DNA of 64,000 nucleotides from Akkermansia muciniphila (lineage in GTDB: Bacteria > Pseudomonadota > Gammaproteobacteria > Burkholderiales > Burkholderiaceae_C): NCBI GenBank assembly GCA_943331105.2, contig CALQKH020000002.1, forward strand, positions 248,001 to 312,000, in the 5' to 3' direction. Made by a program: the position numbers and the translations under genes. This document shows positions 18,058 through 27,503 of this stretch, piece by piece. The notes beneath the pieces were generated by a model. The model saw only the letters and a list, made by a program, of their open reading frames with translations, had not been told where the DNA came from and made no database searches. How positions within the stretch are numbered: position 1 is the first letter of the stretch; each line of letters begins with the position of its first letter.

Positions 18058-19560
18058 TCAACTCTCGTCGATCCCTAGCTCCTGAATTTTTCGGGTGATG
18101 GTGTTGCGACCAATGCCCAGTTTCTGTGCAGCCTCAATCCGGCGACCGCGTGTGGTGGCCAAAGCAGCTTGGATCAAACTGGTCTCAAAACGTCGGGTCA
18201 GGGCATCCCACACATCGGTGCGCCCGGCATTCAACAAAGCCAAGGCCTCCTGCTCCAAACCCGCATCCCATACAGCGGCACCCGTGCTTGGCCCGAGCAG
18301 TGCAGCAGCATCCAAGCCTGCTGTAGCCACAAAATCTGCACTCAATGCACCATCATGACCTGAAGAAGCAGGGGTCAAAACAGGCACACCCGACACACCA
18401 CCCGTATCCAGCACTTCGGGCGGCAAATCCTTGACTTCGATGAGCTGCGATGGCGCCATGACGGTCAACCAATGGCAAATATTTTCCAGCTGGCGCACAT
18501 TGCCGGGGAATTGAAAATGACCCAGACGCTCCAGCGCAGCGTCGTCCATGCGTTTGGGTTCAACGCCCAGCTGCTGCGCACTGCGCTGCAGAAAATAGCG
18601 TGCCAAAACAGGCACATCTTCGCGCCTCTCACGCAGCGCAGGCAAACGCAAACGGATGACATTGAGGCGGTGGTAAAGGTCTTCGCGGAACACGCCTTCT
18701 TTGACACGCTGCTCGAGATCTTGGTGCGTGGCGGCAATCACGCGCACATTGGCTTTGACGGCGCTGTGGCCACCCACGCGGTAGAAGTTGCCATCCGACA
18801 GCACGCGCAGCAAGCGCGTCTGCAAATCGAAAGGCATGTCACCGATCTCATCCAAAAACAGTGTGCCACCATCGGCCTGTTCGAAGCGGCCTCGGCGCGA
18901 CGCTTGAGCACCTGTGAACGCACCACGCTCGTGTCCGAAGAGTTCACTCTCCAGCAGGTCTTTCGGAATGGCCGCTGTATTGATGGCCACAAAAGGTTGA
19001 TTGGCACGGGGAGAGTGTTTGTGCAGCGCATGCGCCACCAGCTCTTTGCCTGAACCCGACTCGCCCGTGATCAAGACCGTCACATGGCTTTGCGCCAAAC
19101 GGCCGATGCCGCGAAACACATCTTGCATCGCCGGGGCTTGCCCCAGCATTTCAGGCGCATCGACCATCTTTTCTTCGGCCACGTCTTCCCGCTGGCTCTC
19201 GCCCACGGCACGGCGGATCAGCTCCACCGCCTTGGGCAAATCAAAGGGTTTGGGCAAATACTCAAACGCGCCACTGGAAAATGCAGAAACGGCGCTGTCC
19301 AGATCCGAAAACGCGGTCATGATGATGACGGGTAAACCAGGCATGCGCTGCTTGATGGCCGTGAGCAAATCCAGGCCCGATCCACCGGGCATGCGGATGT
19401 CACTGACCAAGACCTGGGGCCCTTCACTTTCAGCCTCCAAAGCCTTCATCACCTCCCGTGGGTTGGTGAAACTGCGTGTAGGCAACCCTTCGCGCAGCAA
19501 TGCTTTTTCGAGCACAAAACGGATGGATTGGTCATCGTCTACGATCCAGATTGGCTTCAT
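18058..19560 (-). CDS. ntrC: Nitrogen regulation response regulator NtrC (NR-I)
   Basis: A 500-residue sigma-54 activator. The receiver domain is at 1-120 ([10 protein letters not shown], phospho-acceptor Asp in [13 protein letters not shown]). The AAA+ domain spans about 145-370, with Walker A GESGSGKE, the sigma-54 contact loop GAFTGA and Walker [11 protein letters not shown] Fis-type helix-turn-helix ends the protein ([19 protein letters not shown]). It is phosphorylated by NtrB under nitrogen limitation and should activate glnA through the upstream NtrC-type site. The ATG at 19560 directly precedes the receiver domain. Confidence 0.95.
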   Translation of the reverse strand: MKPIWIVDDDQSIRFVLEKALLREGLPTRSFTNPREVMKALEAESEGPQVLVSDIRMPGGSGLDLLTAIKQRMPGLPVIIMTAFSDLDSAVSAFSSGAFEYLPKPFDLPKAVELIRRAVGESQREDVAEEKMVDAPEMLGQAPAMQDVFRGIGRLAQSHVTVLITGESGSGKELVAHALHKHSPRANQPFVAINTAAIPKDLLESELFGHERGAFTGAQASRRGRFEQADGGTLFLDEIGDMPFDLQTRLLRVLSDGNFYRVGGHSAVKANVRVIAATHQDLEQRVKEGVFREDLYHRLNVIRLRLPALRERREDVPVLARYFLQRSAQQLGVEPKRMDDAALERLGHFQFPGNVRQLENICHWLTVMAPSQLIEVKDLPPEVLDTGGVSGVPVLTPASSGHDGALSADFVATAGLDAAALLGPSTGAAVWDAGLEQEALALLNAGRTDVWDALTRRFETSLIQAALATTRGRRIEAAQKLGIGRNTITRKIQELGIDES

Positions 19561-19596
19561 CAACGTAACGCTTTCAGTGTTCACGGGCATTGGCTT

Positions 19597-20658
19597 TCAG
19601 GGCAACGGAATCAAAATTTTGAAATCCGTCCGGCCGGGCTCGCTGTCACATTCGATCATGCCGTGGTGCTGTTGCACAAAGGTTTGCGCCAAAGTCAGCC
19701 CGAGGCCAGAACCGCCTTCACGTCCCGAAATCAACGGGAAGAAAATCCGGTCCTTGATCGAGTCTGGAACACCAGGCCCGTTGTCCATCACATGCAATTC
19801 CAATGCCAGGCGATACCGCTGTTTGCCAAAAGTGACCTGCCTCAAGATACGGGTACGCAGTGTGATCTGGCCATCGCCCTGAGCAATTCGCTCTTGCAGC
19901 GCTTGCGCAGCGTTGTGTGCGATGTTCAGCACCGCTTGAATCAGTTGCTCGCGGTCGCCCCGAAACTCCGGAATAGAGATGTCATAGTCTCGCAACACCT
20001 TCAGGCCGCGAGGGAATTCGGCCAATATCAGGGCCCTGACGCGCTCGCAGACTTCATGAATGTTCACGTCACCGACCACATGTGGCCTGCGATGCGGCGC
20101 AAGCAAGCGGTCCACCAGCGTTTGCAGGCGATCGGCCTCGTGGATGATGACTTGCGTGTACTCGGTCAGCTCTTTGTCATCCAGCTCCATCTCCAGCAAC
20201 TGGGCCGAGCCCCGAATACCTCCCAACGGGTTCTTGATCTCGTGCGCCAAATTGCGAATCAGCTCCTTGTTGGCCTGAGCTTGGTCCAGCAGGCGTTCCT
20301 CACGCTCTTGCCGCGTTTGCTGCTCCACAGGCATGAGCTCCACAATCACCTCATCGGGCTCATCTGTCGCGGCCACGATCACATGAACGGGCAAGATGTC
20401 TTCGTGGTGCAGACGGCGCAACTGTGCTTCATAACGCAAGGCGGCAAACTCGTTGGACTGTGCCCCCAACAAAGCCGTCATCAGCGGTTGGGGATCCAAA
20501 AAAAAATCAGGCAAGTGCATGTCGTACAGCGTTCGGCGCGACATGCCCAAAGCGTCTTCTAGGGCGGCATTGACAAAAAGGATCCGCCCCTGCCCCTGCA
20601 TCACCGCAACGGGGGTGGCCAATAAATCAAATGCTTGAAAACGGGCAACTTTACTCAT
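19597..20658 (-). CDS. ntrB: Nitrogen regulation sensor kinase NtrB (NR-II)
   Basis: A 353-residue soluble histidine kinase. A PAS domain occupies about 10-110. The H-box is LAHEIKNPLGGIRGSAQLLE near 135 with the phosphorylated His; the N-box, DNGPGVPD near 290 and GGSGLGLTLA near 320 form the ATPase domain. It has no transmembrane segment, as expected for a PII-controlled kinase. Its start overlaps the stop of the small exported-protein gene upstream by 4 bases, and it precedes ntrC, so all are in one operon. Confidence 0.94.
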   Translation of the reverse strand: MSKVARFQAFDLLATPVAVMQGQGRILFVNAALEDALGMSRRTLYDMHLPDFFLDPQPLMTALLGAQSNEFAALRYEAQLRRLHHEDILPVHVIVAATDEPDEVIVELMPVEQQTRQEREERLLDQAQANKELIRNLAHEIKNPLGGIRGSAQLLEMELDDKELTEYTQVIIHEADRLQTLVDRLLAPHRRPHVVGDVNIHEVCERVRALILAEFPRGLKVLRDYDISIPEFRGDREQLIQAVLNIAHNAAQALQERIAQGDGQITLRTRILRQVTFGKQRYRLALELHVMDNGPGVPDSIKDRIFFPLISGREGGSGLGLTLAQTFVQQHHGMIECDSEPGRTDFKILIPLP

Positions 20659-21209
20659 GGGGTGCGGGTGCTGACGACAGCCGGACGGCGTTCAAGCTCA
20701 CGTTGCAAACTTTCAATGTCACGTTGCGTGCGTTCAATGGAGGCCTTGAGCGAGGAGACCCGGTCCAAGTACCTTTGGTGGTGACGACTTTCAGAGGCCC
20801 ATTTGACCGGCTCCCCATCGTTGTACTCCTGCACCAATACGGTGAGTTGCTGTCGCGCCTTGTCCAACTCATGACCCACAATGGTGCGGGCATGCAGATC
20901 GCGTTCGGCTTGAAGTGCCGGTAAGGGACGAAACAACTCAGCACTGCGCGCTTCAGTGGATGCGGCGCTGGGCACGGGGGCAGGGGCACGAGCAGGCGAA
21001 GGTCTGGTTCCAGTGATGACCGTGACAGCCTGCGGCGCCAGGCGCTCGCACTGGCGAACATCACTGGGCGCGTTGGTGTATTCCTGACCGCAACGGTAAA
21101 TGGCTTCTTGGGCCGAAGCAACCCCCATAGCGGCGACCGACACACTGAAACCCAAGGCCCAGAGATGGCCCACCATGAAGCCGTTTTGGAAACGTCGAAG
21201 CGCGAGCAT
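20655..21209 (-). CDS. Secreted DUF4124-like protein in the glnA-ntrBC block
   Basis: A 184-residue exported protein. A signal peptide lies at about residues 1-35 (GFSVSVAAMGVASA followed by QE). Next comes a short domain with IYRCGQEYTNAP and a second Cys (VRQCERL), like DUF4124. The C-terminal part is a charged coiled coil (SLKASIERTQRDIESLQRELE). The start at 21209 follows an AAAGGAG ribosome site. Its stop overlaps the ntrB start by 4 bases, so its translation is coupled to the nitrogen sensor kinase. No function is known. Confidence 0.7.
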   Translation of the reverse strand: MLALRRFQNGFMVGHLWALGFSVSVAAMGVASAQEAIYRCGQEYTNAPSDVRQCERLAPQAVTVITGTRPSPARAPAPVPSAASTEARSAELFRPLPALQAERDLHARTIVGHELDKARQQLTVLVQEYNDGEPVKWASESRHHQRYLDRVSSLKASIERTQRDIESLQRELERRPAVVSTRTP

Positions 21210-21263
21210 GATTTGACTCCTTTGCCGACTGGCAGTGGACACCATCAAAACCCTATTGAACCA

Positions 21264-21290
21264 GAAAAAAAGGACGGCCGAAGCCGTCCT
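21264..21290 (-). terminator. Intrinsic terminator after glnA
   Basis: On the minus strand a perfect 8-base-pair stem (AGGACGGC / GCCGTCCT) with a TTCG tetraloop is followed by seven T. It lies about 40 bases after the glnA stop and separates glnA from the DUF4124-ntrB-ntrC genes. Confidence 0.9.
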
Positions 21291-21331
21291 GAGGGCGCAT
21301 TGCACAAGGCGTGCAATGGAACGCATGCCAA

Positions 21332-22747
21332 TCAGAGCGAGTAGTACATGTCGTATTCGACAGGCGAAACTTCGACACGGCTGCGGTTGACTTCTTGCAT
21401 CTTCAATTCGATGTAAGCGTCGATCCATGAGTCAGTGAACACGCCGCCTTTGGTCAAGAAAGCACGGTCTGCATTCAGTGCGTCCAAAGCTTGGTCCAAG
21501 CTGGAGCAAACGGTAGGGACCAATTTGTCTTCTTCTGGAGGCAAGTGGTACAGGTCTTTGGTCGCTGCTTCGCCTGGGTGAATCTTGTTTTCGATACCGT
21601 CCAAGCCCGCCATCAACAAGGCTGCGAAGCCGAGGTAAGGGTTGCACAGTGGATCGGGGAAGCGGGCTTCCACTCGACGGCCCTTGTCAGACGCGACGTT
21701 GGGGATGCGGATCGAAGCGGAGCGGTTCTTGGCCGAGTAAGCCAGCTTGACCGGCGCTTCGTAGTGAGGGACCAGGCGCTTGTAGCTGTTGGTGCCGGGA
21801 TTGGTGATCGCGTTCAAGGCGCGAGCGTGCTTGATGATGCCGCCGATGTAGTACAGGGCGAATTCAGACAAGCCAGCGTAGCCGTTGCCTGCGAACAGGT
21901 TCTTGCCGTCTTTCCAGATGGACTGGTGCACGTGCATGCCAGAACCGTTGTCCCCAGCGTAAGGCTTGGGCATGAAAGTGGCGGTTTTGCCGTAGGCGTT
22001 GGCCACGTTGTGGATCACGTACTTTTGCAACAGTGTCCAGTCAGCACGCTCCACAAGCGTGGAAAACTTGGTACCGATTTCGCACTGGCCAGCGCCTGCC
22101 ACTTCGTGGTGGTGCACTTCGACTGGGATGCCGACGGATTCGAGGATGAGCGACATCTCGCTGCGCATGTCGTGCGTGCTGTCAACTGGAGGCACTGGAA
22201 AGTAACCACCCTTGACGCGGTTGCGGTGGCCTTTGTTGCCGCCGTCCATCTTCGCGCCGCTGTTCCATGGGGCTTCGGCTTCGTCGATGGCGTAGAAGGT
22301 GTTGTTGGGCTCAGTGCTCCAGCGCACTTCGTCAAACAAGAAGAATTCTGGCTCGGGGCCGAAGTAAGCGGTGTCGCCCAAGCCCGATTGCTTGAGGTAC
22401 GTCTCGGCGCGCTTGGCGATGGAGCGGGGATCGCGCTCATAAGCCTTGCCATCTGTGGGCTCGATCACGTCGCAGATCAGGACCAGTGTGACTTCTTCAA
22501 AGAATGGGTCAATGATGGCGCTGTTGGCATCGGGAATGAGCAGCATGTCGGAGGCTTCGATGCCTTTCCAGCCGGCAATCGAAGAGCCATCAAAGGCCTG
22601 ACCGTCTTCGAACTTGCTTTCGTCAAACTGGGACACGGGCACCGTGATGTGCTGCCATTTGCCACGGGTATCGGTGAAACGGAAATCAACGAACTTGACT
22701 TCGTTGTCTTTCACCATGGTCATCACATCTGCGACGGTCTTGGCCAT
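21332..22747 (-). CDS. glnA: Glutamine synthetase type I
   Basis: A 471-residue dodecameric enzyme making glutamine from glutamate, ammonia and ATP. Visible signatures are FDGSSIAGW near 50, EPEFFLFD near 130, the metal-site [11 protein letters not shown] near 212 and the ATP-loop [16 protein letters not shown] near 260. The adenylylation tyrosine is kept in DLYHLPPEE near 398, so activity should be controlled by GlnE. The ATG at 22747 follows an AGGAGAA ribosome site. Transcription is predicted from the sigma-54 promoter just upstream. Confidence 0.97.
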   Translation of the reverse strand: MAKTVADVMTMVKDNEVKFVDFRFTDTRGKWQHITVPVSQFDESKFEDGQAFDGSSIAGWKGIEASDMLLIPDANSAIIDPFFEEVTLVLICDVIEPTDGKAYERDPRSIAKRAETYLKQSGLGDTAYFGPEPEFFLFDEVRWSTEPNNTFYAIDEAEAPWNSGAKMDGGNKGHRNRVKGGYFPVPPVDSTHDMRSEMSLILESVGIPVEVHHHEVAGAGQCEIGTKFSTLVERADWTLLQKYVIHNVANAYGKTATFMPKPYAGDNGSGMHVHQSIWKDGKNLFAGNGYAGLSEFALYYIGGIIKHARALNAITNPGTNSYKRLVPHYEAPVKLAYSAKNRSASIRIPNVASDKGRRVEARFPDPLCNPYLGFAALLMAGLDGIENKIHPGEAATKDLYHLPPEEDKLVPTVCSSLDQALDALNADRAFLTKGGVFTDSWIDAYIELKMQEVNRSRVEVSPVEYDMYYSL

Positions 22748-22794
22748 CAAATTCTCCTGGATAAAAAGGGATTGAAAAGTTTACTGACAGGTCT

Positions 22795-22810
22795 TGCAGT
22801 TTTTGTGCCA
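22795..22810 (-). promoter_or_regulatory. Sigma-54 (RpoN) promoter of glnA
   Basis: On the minus strand the sequence TGGCACAAAAACTGCA matches the -24/-12 consensus with exactly 10 bases between GG and GC. It lies 48 bases before the glnA start, leaving a leader of roughly 35-40 bases. Confidence 0.82.
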
Positions 22811-22975
22811 ACTTGACACATTCAACCACTGCCAACAGACCGAGATTGTGCCCTGAGCGCATGCTTTTCTAGCTTTGCACTGCAGAAAAAAGCACAAGTC
22901 TTCACTCCAATCACGCACATTAACCCATGTGCCTCAAAAAAGCCAACTCTTCGGGTGGCCTCAAAATCCCAGCGA

Positions 22976-22992
22976 TGCACTTAAATAGTGCA
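22976..22992. promoter_or_regulatory. NtrC-type binding site upstream of glnA
   Basis: A perfect 17-base palindrome, TGCACT-TAAAT-AGTGCA, matches the NtrC consensus TGCACC-N5-GGTGCA. It is about 170 bases upstream of the sigma-54 promoter, a usual enhancer distance. A second, degenerate half-matching repeat (TGCGCA...GGTGCA) follows at 22995-23013 and may be a weaker site. Confidence 0.72.
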
Positions 22993-23020
22993 ATTGCGCA
23001 TTATATTGGTGCAAAATCAA

Positions 23021-23836
23021 TTACCGCACCATTTCGGGGCCATATTCCAATGAAAAAGCTTGCAAGCCTTGGCGCAGGCCCGCATAGGCGAGATGGGCTG
23101 CGGCGGGCTCGCCCTTGACACCCAATTCGATATGCCGCCCCCACTGAGGGTGGTCCACGCTCGGCAAACTGAAGACCTTGACCTCAGGGTGGGCCGCTTC
23201 AATGGCTTCCATGAGTGGGGTCAAAGTAGCCTCCATAGCGCCCAAAATGATGACCGACTTCTCAATGTACGCGTTGAGCCTGAAATGCGCACTGTAGTGG
23301 GTGTCTAAAACCGATTCGATCATGGGCCAAGCCATGACCGGGAAGCCGGGCACGAAATGAACGCAGCCTCCAGAAGCTCCTTGGCAGCTGAAACCGGGGA
23401 TTTTGTTGTATGGGTTGCGGATGATGGTCGCCCCTTGCGGAAACACACCCATGTTGAGACGGTGGATGTTGTCGGATCGCTCGGGTTCATAGGCGACGCC
23501 CTGCTCTTTGGCAGTGTCCTGCATGCGCTCTTGAATCAAAGCCTTGGCTTCTGGGTGCAAAACCAGTGGCACGTCCAGCGCCCGTCCTGCACATTGGCGG
23601 GTATGGTCATCCGGGGTCGCACCAATGCCGCCGCAGCTGAAGACCACGTCATTTGATTCAAAAGCCCGCTTCAGCGTGGCGGTGATGCGACCGGGGTCAT
23701 CACCGATGTATTCAGCCCAGCCCAGATTCAAGCCGCGAGCGGTCATCAATTCGATGACTTTGGGCAAATGTTTGTCCTGGCGTTTGCCGGACATGATTTC
23801 GTCGCCAATGATGATCAGTCCAAAGTGAGGGGTCAT
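23021..23836 (-). CDS. Molybdopterin-binding (CinA N-terminal/MoaB-like) domain protein
   Basis: A 271-residue protein with the MoCF/CinA-N domain. It has GLIIIGDEIMSGKRQDKHL at the N-terminus, VFSCGGIGATPDDHT near 65 and FVPGFPVMAWPMIES near 155. It lacks the C-terminal nicotinamide-nucleotide amidase domain of full CinA. Similar stand-alone proteins are called competence/damage-inducible protein A, but the activity is unproven. The start at 23836 fits the family; the frame is open a little further upstream. Confidence 0.8.
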   Translation of the reverse strand: MTPHFGLIIIGDEIMSGKRQDKHLPKVIELMTARGLNLGWAEYIGDDPGRITATLKRAFESNDVVFSCGGIGATPDDHTRQCAGRALDVPLVLHPEAKALIQERMQDTAKEQGVAYEPERSDNIHRLNMGVFPQGATIIRNPYNKIPGFSCQGASGGCVHFVPGFPVMAWPMIESVLDTHYSAHFRLNAYIEKSVIILGAMEATLTPLMEAIEAAHPEVKVFSLPSVDHPQWGRHIELGVKGEPAAAHLAYAGLRQGLQAFSLEYGPEMVR

Positions 23837-23873
23837 GGTGCTGGTGAAGGTCAGATGAGGGGGAACAAAGGGG

Positions 23874-24812
23874 TCAAGAGCCGCGCCGAGGATCGACATC
23901 GGTCACATCGGTTTTAGGGGAGTTGCTGAGCCCTTGCGAAACATTGGCAGCTAAACGGGCCTCAGAGTGCGGCGAGACAGGCTGCGCAGAAAAAATTTCA
24001 CCGGCAAAGCTTGGCGGTGCCTCAAGGCGCATGTCTTGCAAGGCACTCAAGGCGTAATGTGCAAACCATAAAGATGCAAACGCAAAAACCAAGGTGTAGA
24101 TCCAGATCGCCAAGGGCACCAAGATCACAAAAGCGGCTGCAAACAATGCGCCCGATGCCCAAACCAAGCTGGGTGCGGCGCCCATCATGCCAGTGATCAC
24201 GCCCATACCCAAAAGACTCAAACGGTGACGAGACAGCAGAGTTTGTCGCTCTGAGGGGCTGGCAAACTCGGCCAACACATCAAAAGCCATGATGCGGTAG
24301 GTGAGCCACCCCCAGATCAATGCGGGCAAAAGCATGGCCAAAGGCGGCACCAACCACATGGGCAAGGTGATCAACAAGGCCCCCAAGGCCAGCAACACAG
24401 ACCACAATGTCCAACCCAAACCGGACAAAACGCCTGCGCCGTGCTTTGGCTCTAGCCCAACAAAGCGCCTTTGGGCGACCATGCGGGCCAAGGCCGGCGT
24501 CATCAACCAAGAAACCAGCACCAGGCAAACGACAACCACCATGGGGGTGATCAGGAAAATGACCACCAAAGGCGCCACGACCGCTTTCAAATCAGGCAAG
24601 CCTACGCCTTCCAACCAGCGCCACACCGTGTCCAGCCAACTGGAGGCGTCCAAGCCCGTCCTCACCAGCGCGATGGCGTCATCCCAGTACAAGTAGCCCA
24701 GCAACCAGGACAGGGCGACCATCAAAAACAGGGGCAACAGCGACAAGCCGATGACACGGGGATGAAAGCAATATGCGCCAGCACGCCAAAATGAGTCCAT
24801 CAACAACTTCAT
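23874..24812 (-). CDS. EI24/CysZ-like multipass membrane protein
   Basis: A 312-residue protein with the EI24 domain. It has PRVIGLSLLPLFLMVALSWLLG at the N-terminus, a long hydrophobic pair near 80-110 (VVIFLITPMVVVVCLVLVSW), two more near 140-175 and a last pair near 215-260. The C-terminus is polar. CysZ, in the same superfamily, imports sulfate, but this gene is not near cys genes and its substrate is unknown. It is upstream of the MoCF gene on the same strand. Confidence 0.75.
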   Translation of the reverse strand: MKLLMDSFWRAGAYCFHPRVIGLSLLPLFLMVALSWLLGYLYWDDAIALVRTGLDASSWLDTVWRWLEGVGLPDLKAVVAPLVVIFLITPMVVVVCLVLVSWLMTPALARMVAQRRFVGLEPKHGAGVLSGLGWTLWSVLLALGALLITLPMWLVPPLAMLLPALIWGWLTYRIMAFDVLAEFASPSERQTLLSRHRLSLLGMGVITGMMGAAPSLVWASGALFAAAFVILVPLAIWIYTLVFAFASLWFAHYALSALQDMRLEAPPSFAGEIFSAQPVSPHSEARLAANVSQGLSNSPKTDVTDVDPRRGS

Positions 24813-24921
24813 GCCTTAAAGCTTAACAGCTGACAACAGCCGACCGCGTTACGGGTGCTTAACCGCCCACTTCAAAACGCCATCAAAATAGCGCTCATCT
24901 TTGAATTTGAAAGCCCCTCAG

Positions 24922-25746
24922 ATGCTTTTGCCCGTGAGCGAAAAAACAGACGTGTTTGGCATCCAGCTGGAGACCCAGTTCATACCAGCGCCAGCGGGCC
25001 AAGAACACCCTGTTCTGGTTTTTTTGCACGAAGGCCTCGGCAGTGTGCACATGTGGCGCGACTGGCCACGACTGCTTTGTCAGCAACTCGGCTGCGCTGG
25101 TTGGGTCTATTCTCGCCAAGGCTATGGCCTATCCGATGCCGTGGCAGATGTGCGGGGGCCCGCCAAGCAAAGCCCGGAAGGTCACATTCGAAGCGGCCGT
25201 CTCCAGCCAGACTACATGCACCGTGAGGCCCAAGTGGTCTTGCCAGAATTGCTAGACCGTTGGGGCATTCAAAGACCAGTTCTGATCGGTCACTCGGACG
25301 GCGGCACCATTGCTTTACTTCACGCCGCTCATAGCGATGTTCATGCTTGCATTGCCATGGCGCCCCATGTCATGGTCGAAGACATGTCGATTCAGGCCAT
25401 CCAATTGGCCCGCGAAGCCTTTGAAAAGGGCTCTTTGCGCGAACGCCTCAAGACTTTTCATGCAGACGTGGACTGCGCCTTTTGGCAATGGAACGATGTC
25501 TGGCTGAGCGAGGGCTTTCGCAGTTTTGACATGCGTGACACCCTGACCAAGATCCGCGCCCCAGTGCTGGCCATTCAGGGAGTGGACGACCCCTATGGCA
25601 GCATGGCTCACATCGAAGACATCGCGCGCCTTGCGCCCCAAACCCAATTGCTCCAACTGACCCGCTGCGGCCATTCTCCCCACCGGGACCAACCCTTGGC
25701 AGTGAATCAAACGATCGAGGCCTTTTTGAAGAACCTCAGGGCTTGA
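24922..25746 (+). CDS. Alpha/beta-fold hydrolase
   Basis: A 274-residue serine hydrolase. FLHEGLGSVHMW near 38 gives the oxyanion region, GHSDGG near 125 holds the nucleophilic serine, and GHSPHRDQP near the C-terminus has the catalytic His. The likely acid is in IQGVDDPYGS near 220. Substrate unknown. An ATG at 24922 is chosen; a TTG at 24901 in the same frame is possible. Its end overlaps the convergent rsuA gene by 11 bases. Confidence 0.82.
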   Translation: MLLPVSEKTDVFGIQLETQFIPAPAGQEHPVLVFLHEGLGSVHMWRDWPRLLCQQLGCAGWVYSRQGYGLSDAVADVRGPAKQSPEGHIRSGRLQPDYMHREAQVVLPELLDRWGIQRPVLIGHSDGGTIALLHAAHSDVHACIAMAPHVMVEDMSIQAIQLAREAFEKGSLRERLKTFHADVDCAFWQWNDVWLSEGFRSFDMRDTLTKIRAPVLAIQGVDDPYGSMAHIEDIARLAPQTQLLQLTRCGHSPHRDQPLAVNQTIEAFLKNLRA

Positions 25747-26479
25747 GCAAAGCCAAATCTTGCTCGGTCAGCCAGCGCCATTGACCAGGTGCCAAATCGT
25801 TCAACTCCAAACCGCCAATTCGTGACCGGTGCAGCCCTTCCACCCGGTTACCGACCGCCGCCAACATGCGCTTGACTTGGTGGTACTTACCTTCCTTCAA
25901 GGTCAACCTGAGGTGCAACTCTCCCACGGCCTCACAATCCGCGGCTTTCACGGGCTTGGGGTCATCGTCCAGCACCACGCCGCTGAGCAATTTATCCACC
26001 ATCTCTGTCGTGATCGGGTGCTTGGTCGTGACTTCATAGACCTTGGGCACATGGTGTTTGGGAGAGCTCATTTTGTGGATGAACTTCCCATCGTCGGTGA
26101 GAAGCAAAAGTCCCGTGGTGTCTTGGTCCAGCCGCCCAACCGCCTGCACCCCCTGAACCGCCGCTTTTTGAGGGCGCTGACGCAAAGGTGGTGGCAGCAA
26201 GGTGTAAATGCTCGGCCAAGTCGATGGCTTTTGAGAACATTCGGTTCCTGCAGGCTTGTTCAGCATCAAATAAGCCTGCGCTGCGAAGGGCCAGTCTTCC
26301 CCTTGCACCTGAAACCGAAGGCCATGAAGGTCGAAAAAATCACCCGCATCGACCACGGTCTCGCCATGGACTTGCACATGACCTTGCTGGATCAATCCAG
26401 CACAGACCCGCCGGGTGCCAAAACCCTGACTGAACAAAATGTCTTCCAGGCGCATGGGTTTAAGAGTTGGAACATTCAT
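25736..26479 (-). CDS. rsuA: RsuA-family 16S rRNA pseudouridine synthase
   Basis: A 247-residue enzyme. The S4 domain lies at about 8-60 (LEDILFSQGFGTRR). LMLNKPAG near 73, catalytic AVGRLDQDTTGLLLLT near 115 and LKEGKYHQVKRMLAAVGN near 195 are the family blocks. RsuA makes pseudouridine 516 in 16S rRNA. The start is either ATG 26479 or ATG 26455; both give an intact S4 domain. It diverges from the small hypothetical gene on the other strand. Confidence 0.88.
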   Translation of the reverse strand: MNVPTLKPMRLEDILFSQGFGTRRVCAGLIQQGHVQVHGETVVDAGDFFDLHGLRFQVQGEDWPFAAQAYLMLNKPAGTECSQKPSTWPSIYTLLPPPLRQRPQKAAVQGVQAVGRLDQDTTGLLLLTDDGKFIHKMSSPKHHVPKVYEVTTKHPITTEMVDKLLSGVVLDDDPKPVKAADCEAVGELHLRLTLKEGKYHQVKRMLAAVGNRVEGLHRSRIGGLELNDLAPGQWRWLTEQDLALLKP

Positions 26480-26529
26480 GGGGCATGATTGTCGCTTCGA
26501 AAACACCTTCAACCCACAGCCTTTTGAAG

Positions 26530-26814
26530 ATGACCCAGAACTCAAGTCCGCTGGACGCTATGACGCATGCCCTCAAGCAGTGCGAGCAAGGCGAAACATC
26601 CACCGCCAAAATGGTACAAATTTGGCGCGCACAAGCGGCTCAATTACCCCTGCCTTCAAGATACGGCGAAGTGCTGAATGGGCAGCTGGATCGCATGGAG
26701 TCCAGCGCTTTGTTCAGCGAGGAAAGTTGTTCTTTCAGCCAAAAAGACCAGCTGGACGCTTTGAGAATTTGGCTTGAAAAAGCACGTGAACAACTGAACC
26801 GCCCAGTCTTGTGA
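26530..26814 (+). CDS. Hypothetical protein, 94 residues
   Basis: A small soluble acidic to neutral protein, predicted mainly helical. It has MTHALKQCEQGETSTAKMV near the N-terminus and LDALRIWLEKAREQL near the C-terminus, with LPSRYGEVLNGQLDRME in the middle. No signal peptide or membrane segment. It is divergent from rsuA. I do not recognise the family. The ATG at 26530 is preferred because the upstream extension overlaps the rsuA start. Confidence 0.6.
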   Translation: MTQNSSPLDAMTHALKQCEQGETSTAKMVQIWRAQAAQLPLPSRYGEVLNGQLDRMESSALFSEESCSFSQKDQLDALRIWLEKAREQLNRPVL

Positions 26815-26886
26815 TGCGCTTGGCTTGAGCACGCAAGCCTGACCGACCGCCGACCAGACCCCACAGCCTAGGTCTCATCCTCATGC

Positions 26887-27474
26887 TCAGTAAACGGTGC
26901 AGGCCTGCTCAAAAGACAATCGTGGATGACGCGGGAAAAGCTTGCTGCTGTCGCCATAGCCCAAATTGATCAAGAAATTGGCTGTGAATCGGCCATCTGG
27001 GAAGAATTCGGCATTCACCTTGGCCAAGTCTACGCCGCTCATTGGACCGCAATCGAGTCCCAAAGCACGTGCGGCAATCATGAAATAAGCGCCGCTCAAA
27101 GTGCCATTGCGTGATGCAGTCCCTTGGGCCATTGCCGCATTGCCTTCAAACAATGCTTTGGCATTCGGATTGCTCGGAAAAACAAAGGGCATGTGCTCAA
27201 AGAACTGGCTGTCGGTTGCCACAATCACACACACCGGTGCCGATTGGGTTTTGACCACATTGCCCGGACTCAAAGCGGGCATGAGTCTTTGCTTGGCCGC
27301 ATCGCTGGTCAGAAACACGTAACGCGCAGGCTGCGAGTTCATGGATGTCGCCCCCATCTTGGCGATGTCGTAGATCTCCTGCAACAAGGCCGCGGGCACA
27401 GGTTTGTCTAAAAAACCATTGGCCGTGCGGGCGTCCAAGAACAGCTGCTGGAGAGAGGCATTGTCAATTTTCAT
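26887..27474 (-). CDS. RutE-like malonic semialdehyde reductase / nitroreductase-family protein
   Basis: A 195-residue flavin oxidoreductase of the RutE type. It has ARTANGFLDKPVPAALLQEIYD near the N-terminus, ATSMNSQPARYVF near 43 in the FMN-binding region and ALGLDCGPMSGVD near 138. RutE reduces malonic semialdehyde to 3-hydroxypropionate in pyrimidine breakdown; the other rut genes are not here, so the real substrate is open. The start at 27474 lies 29 bases after the stop of the Bug gene upstream. Confidence 0.8.
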   Translation of the reverse strand: MKIDNASLQQLFLDARTANGFLDKPVPAALLQEIYDIAKMGATSMNSQPARYVFLTSDAAKQRLMPALSPGNVVKTQSAPVCVIVATDSQFFEHMPFVFPSNPNAKALFEGNAAMAQGTASRNGTLSGAYFMIAARALGLDCGPMSGVDLAKVNAEFFPDGRFTANFLINLGYGDSSKLFPRHPRLSFEQACTVY

Positions 27475-27503
27475 GGGGCTTGTCTGAGTGAAGAGTAAAG
27501 TGT

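Noticed and set aside
21491-22816. A 441-codon frame antisense to glnA
   Set aside because: It mirrors the coding strand of glnA and runs through its promoter; no domain is visible.
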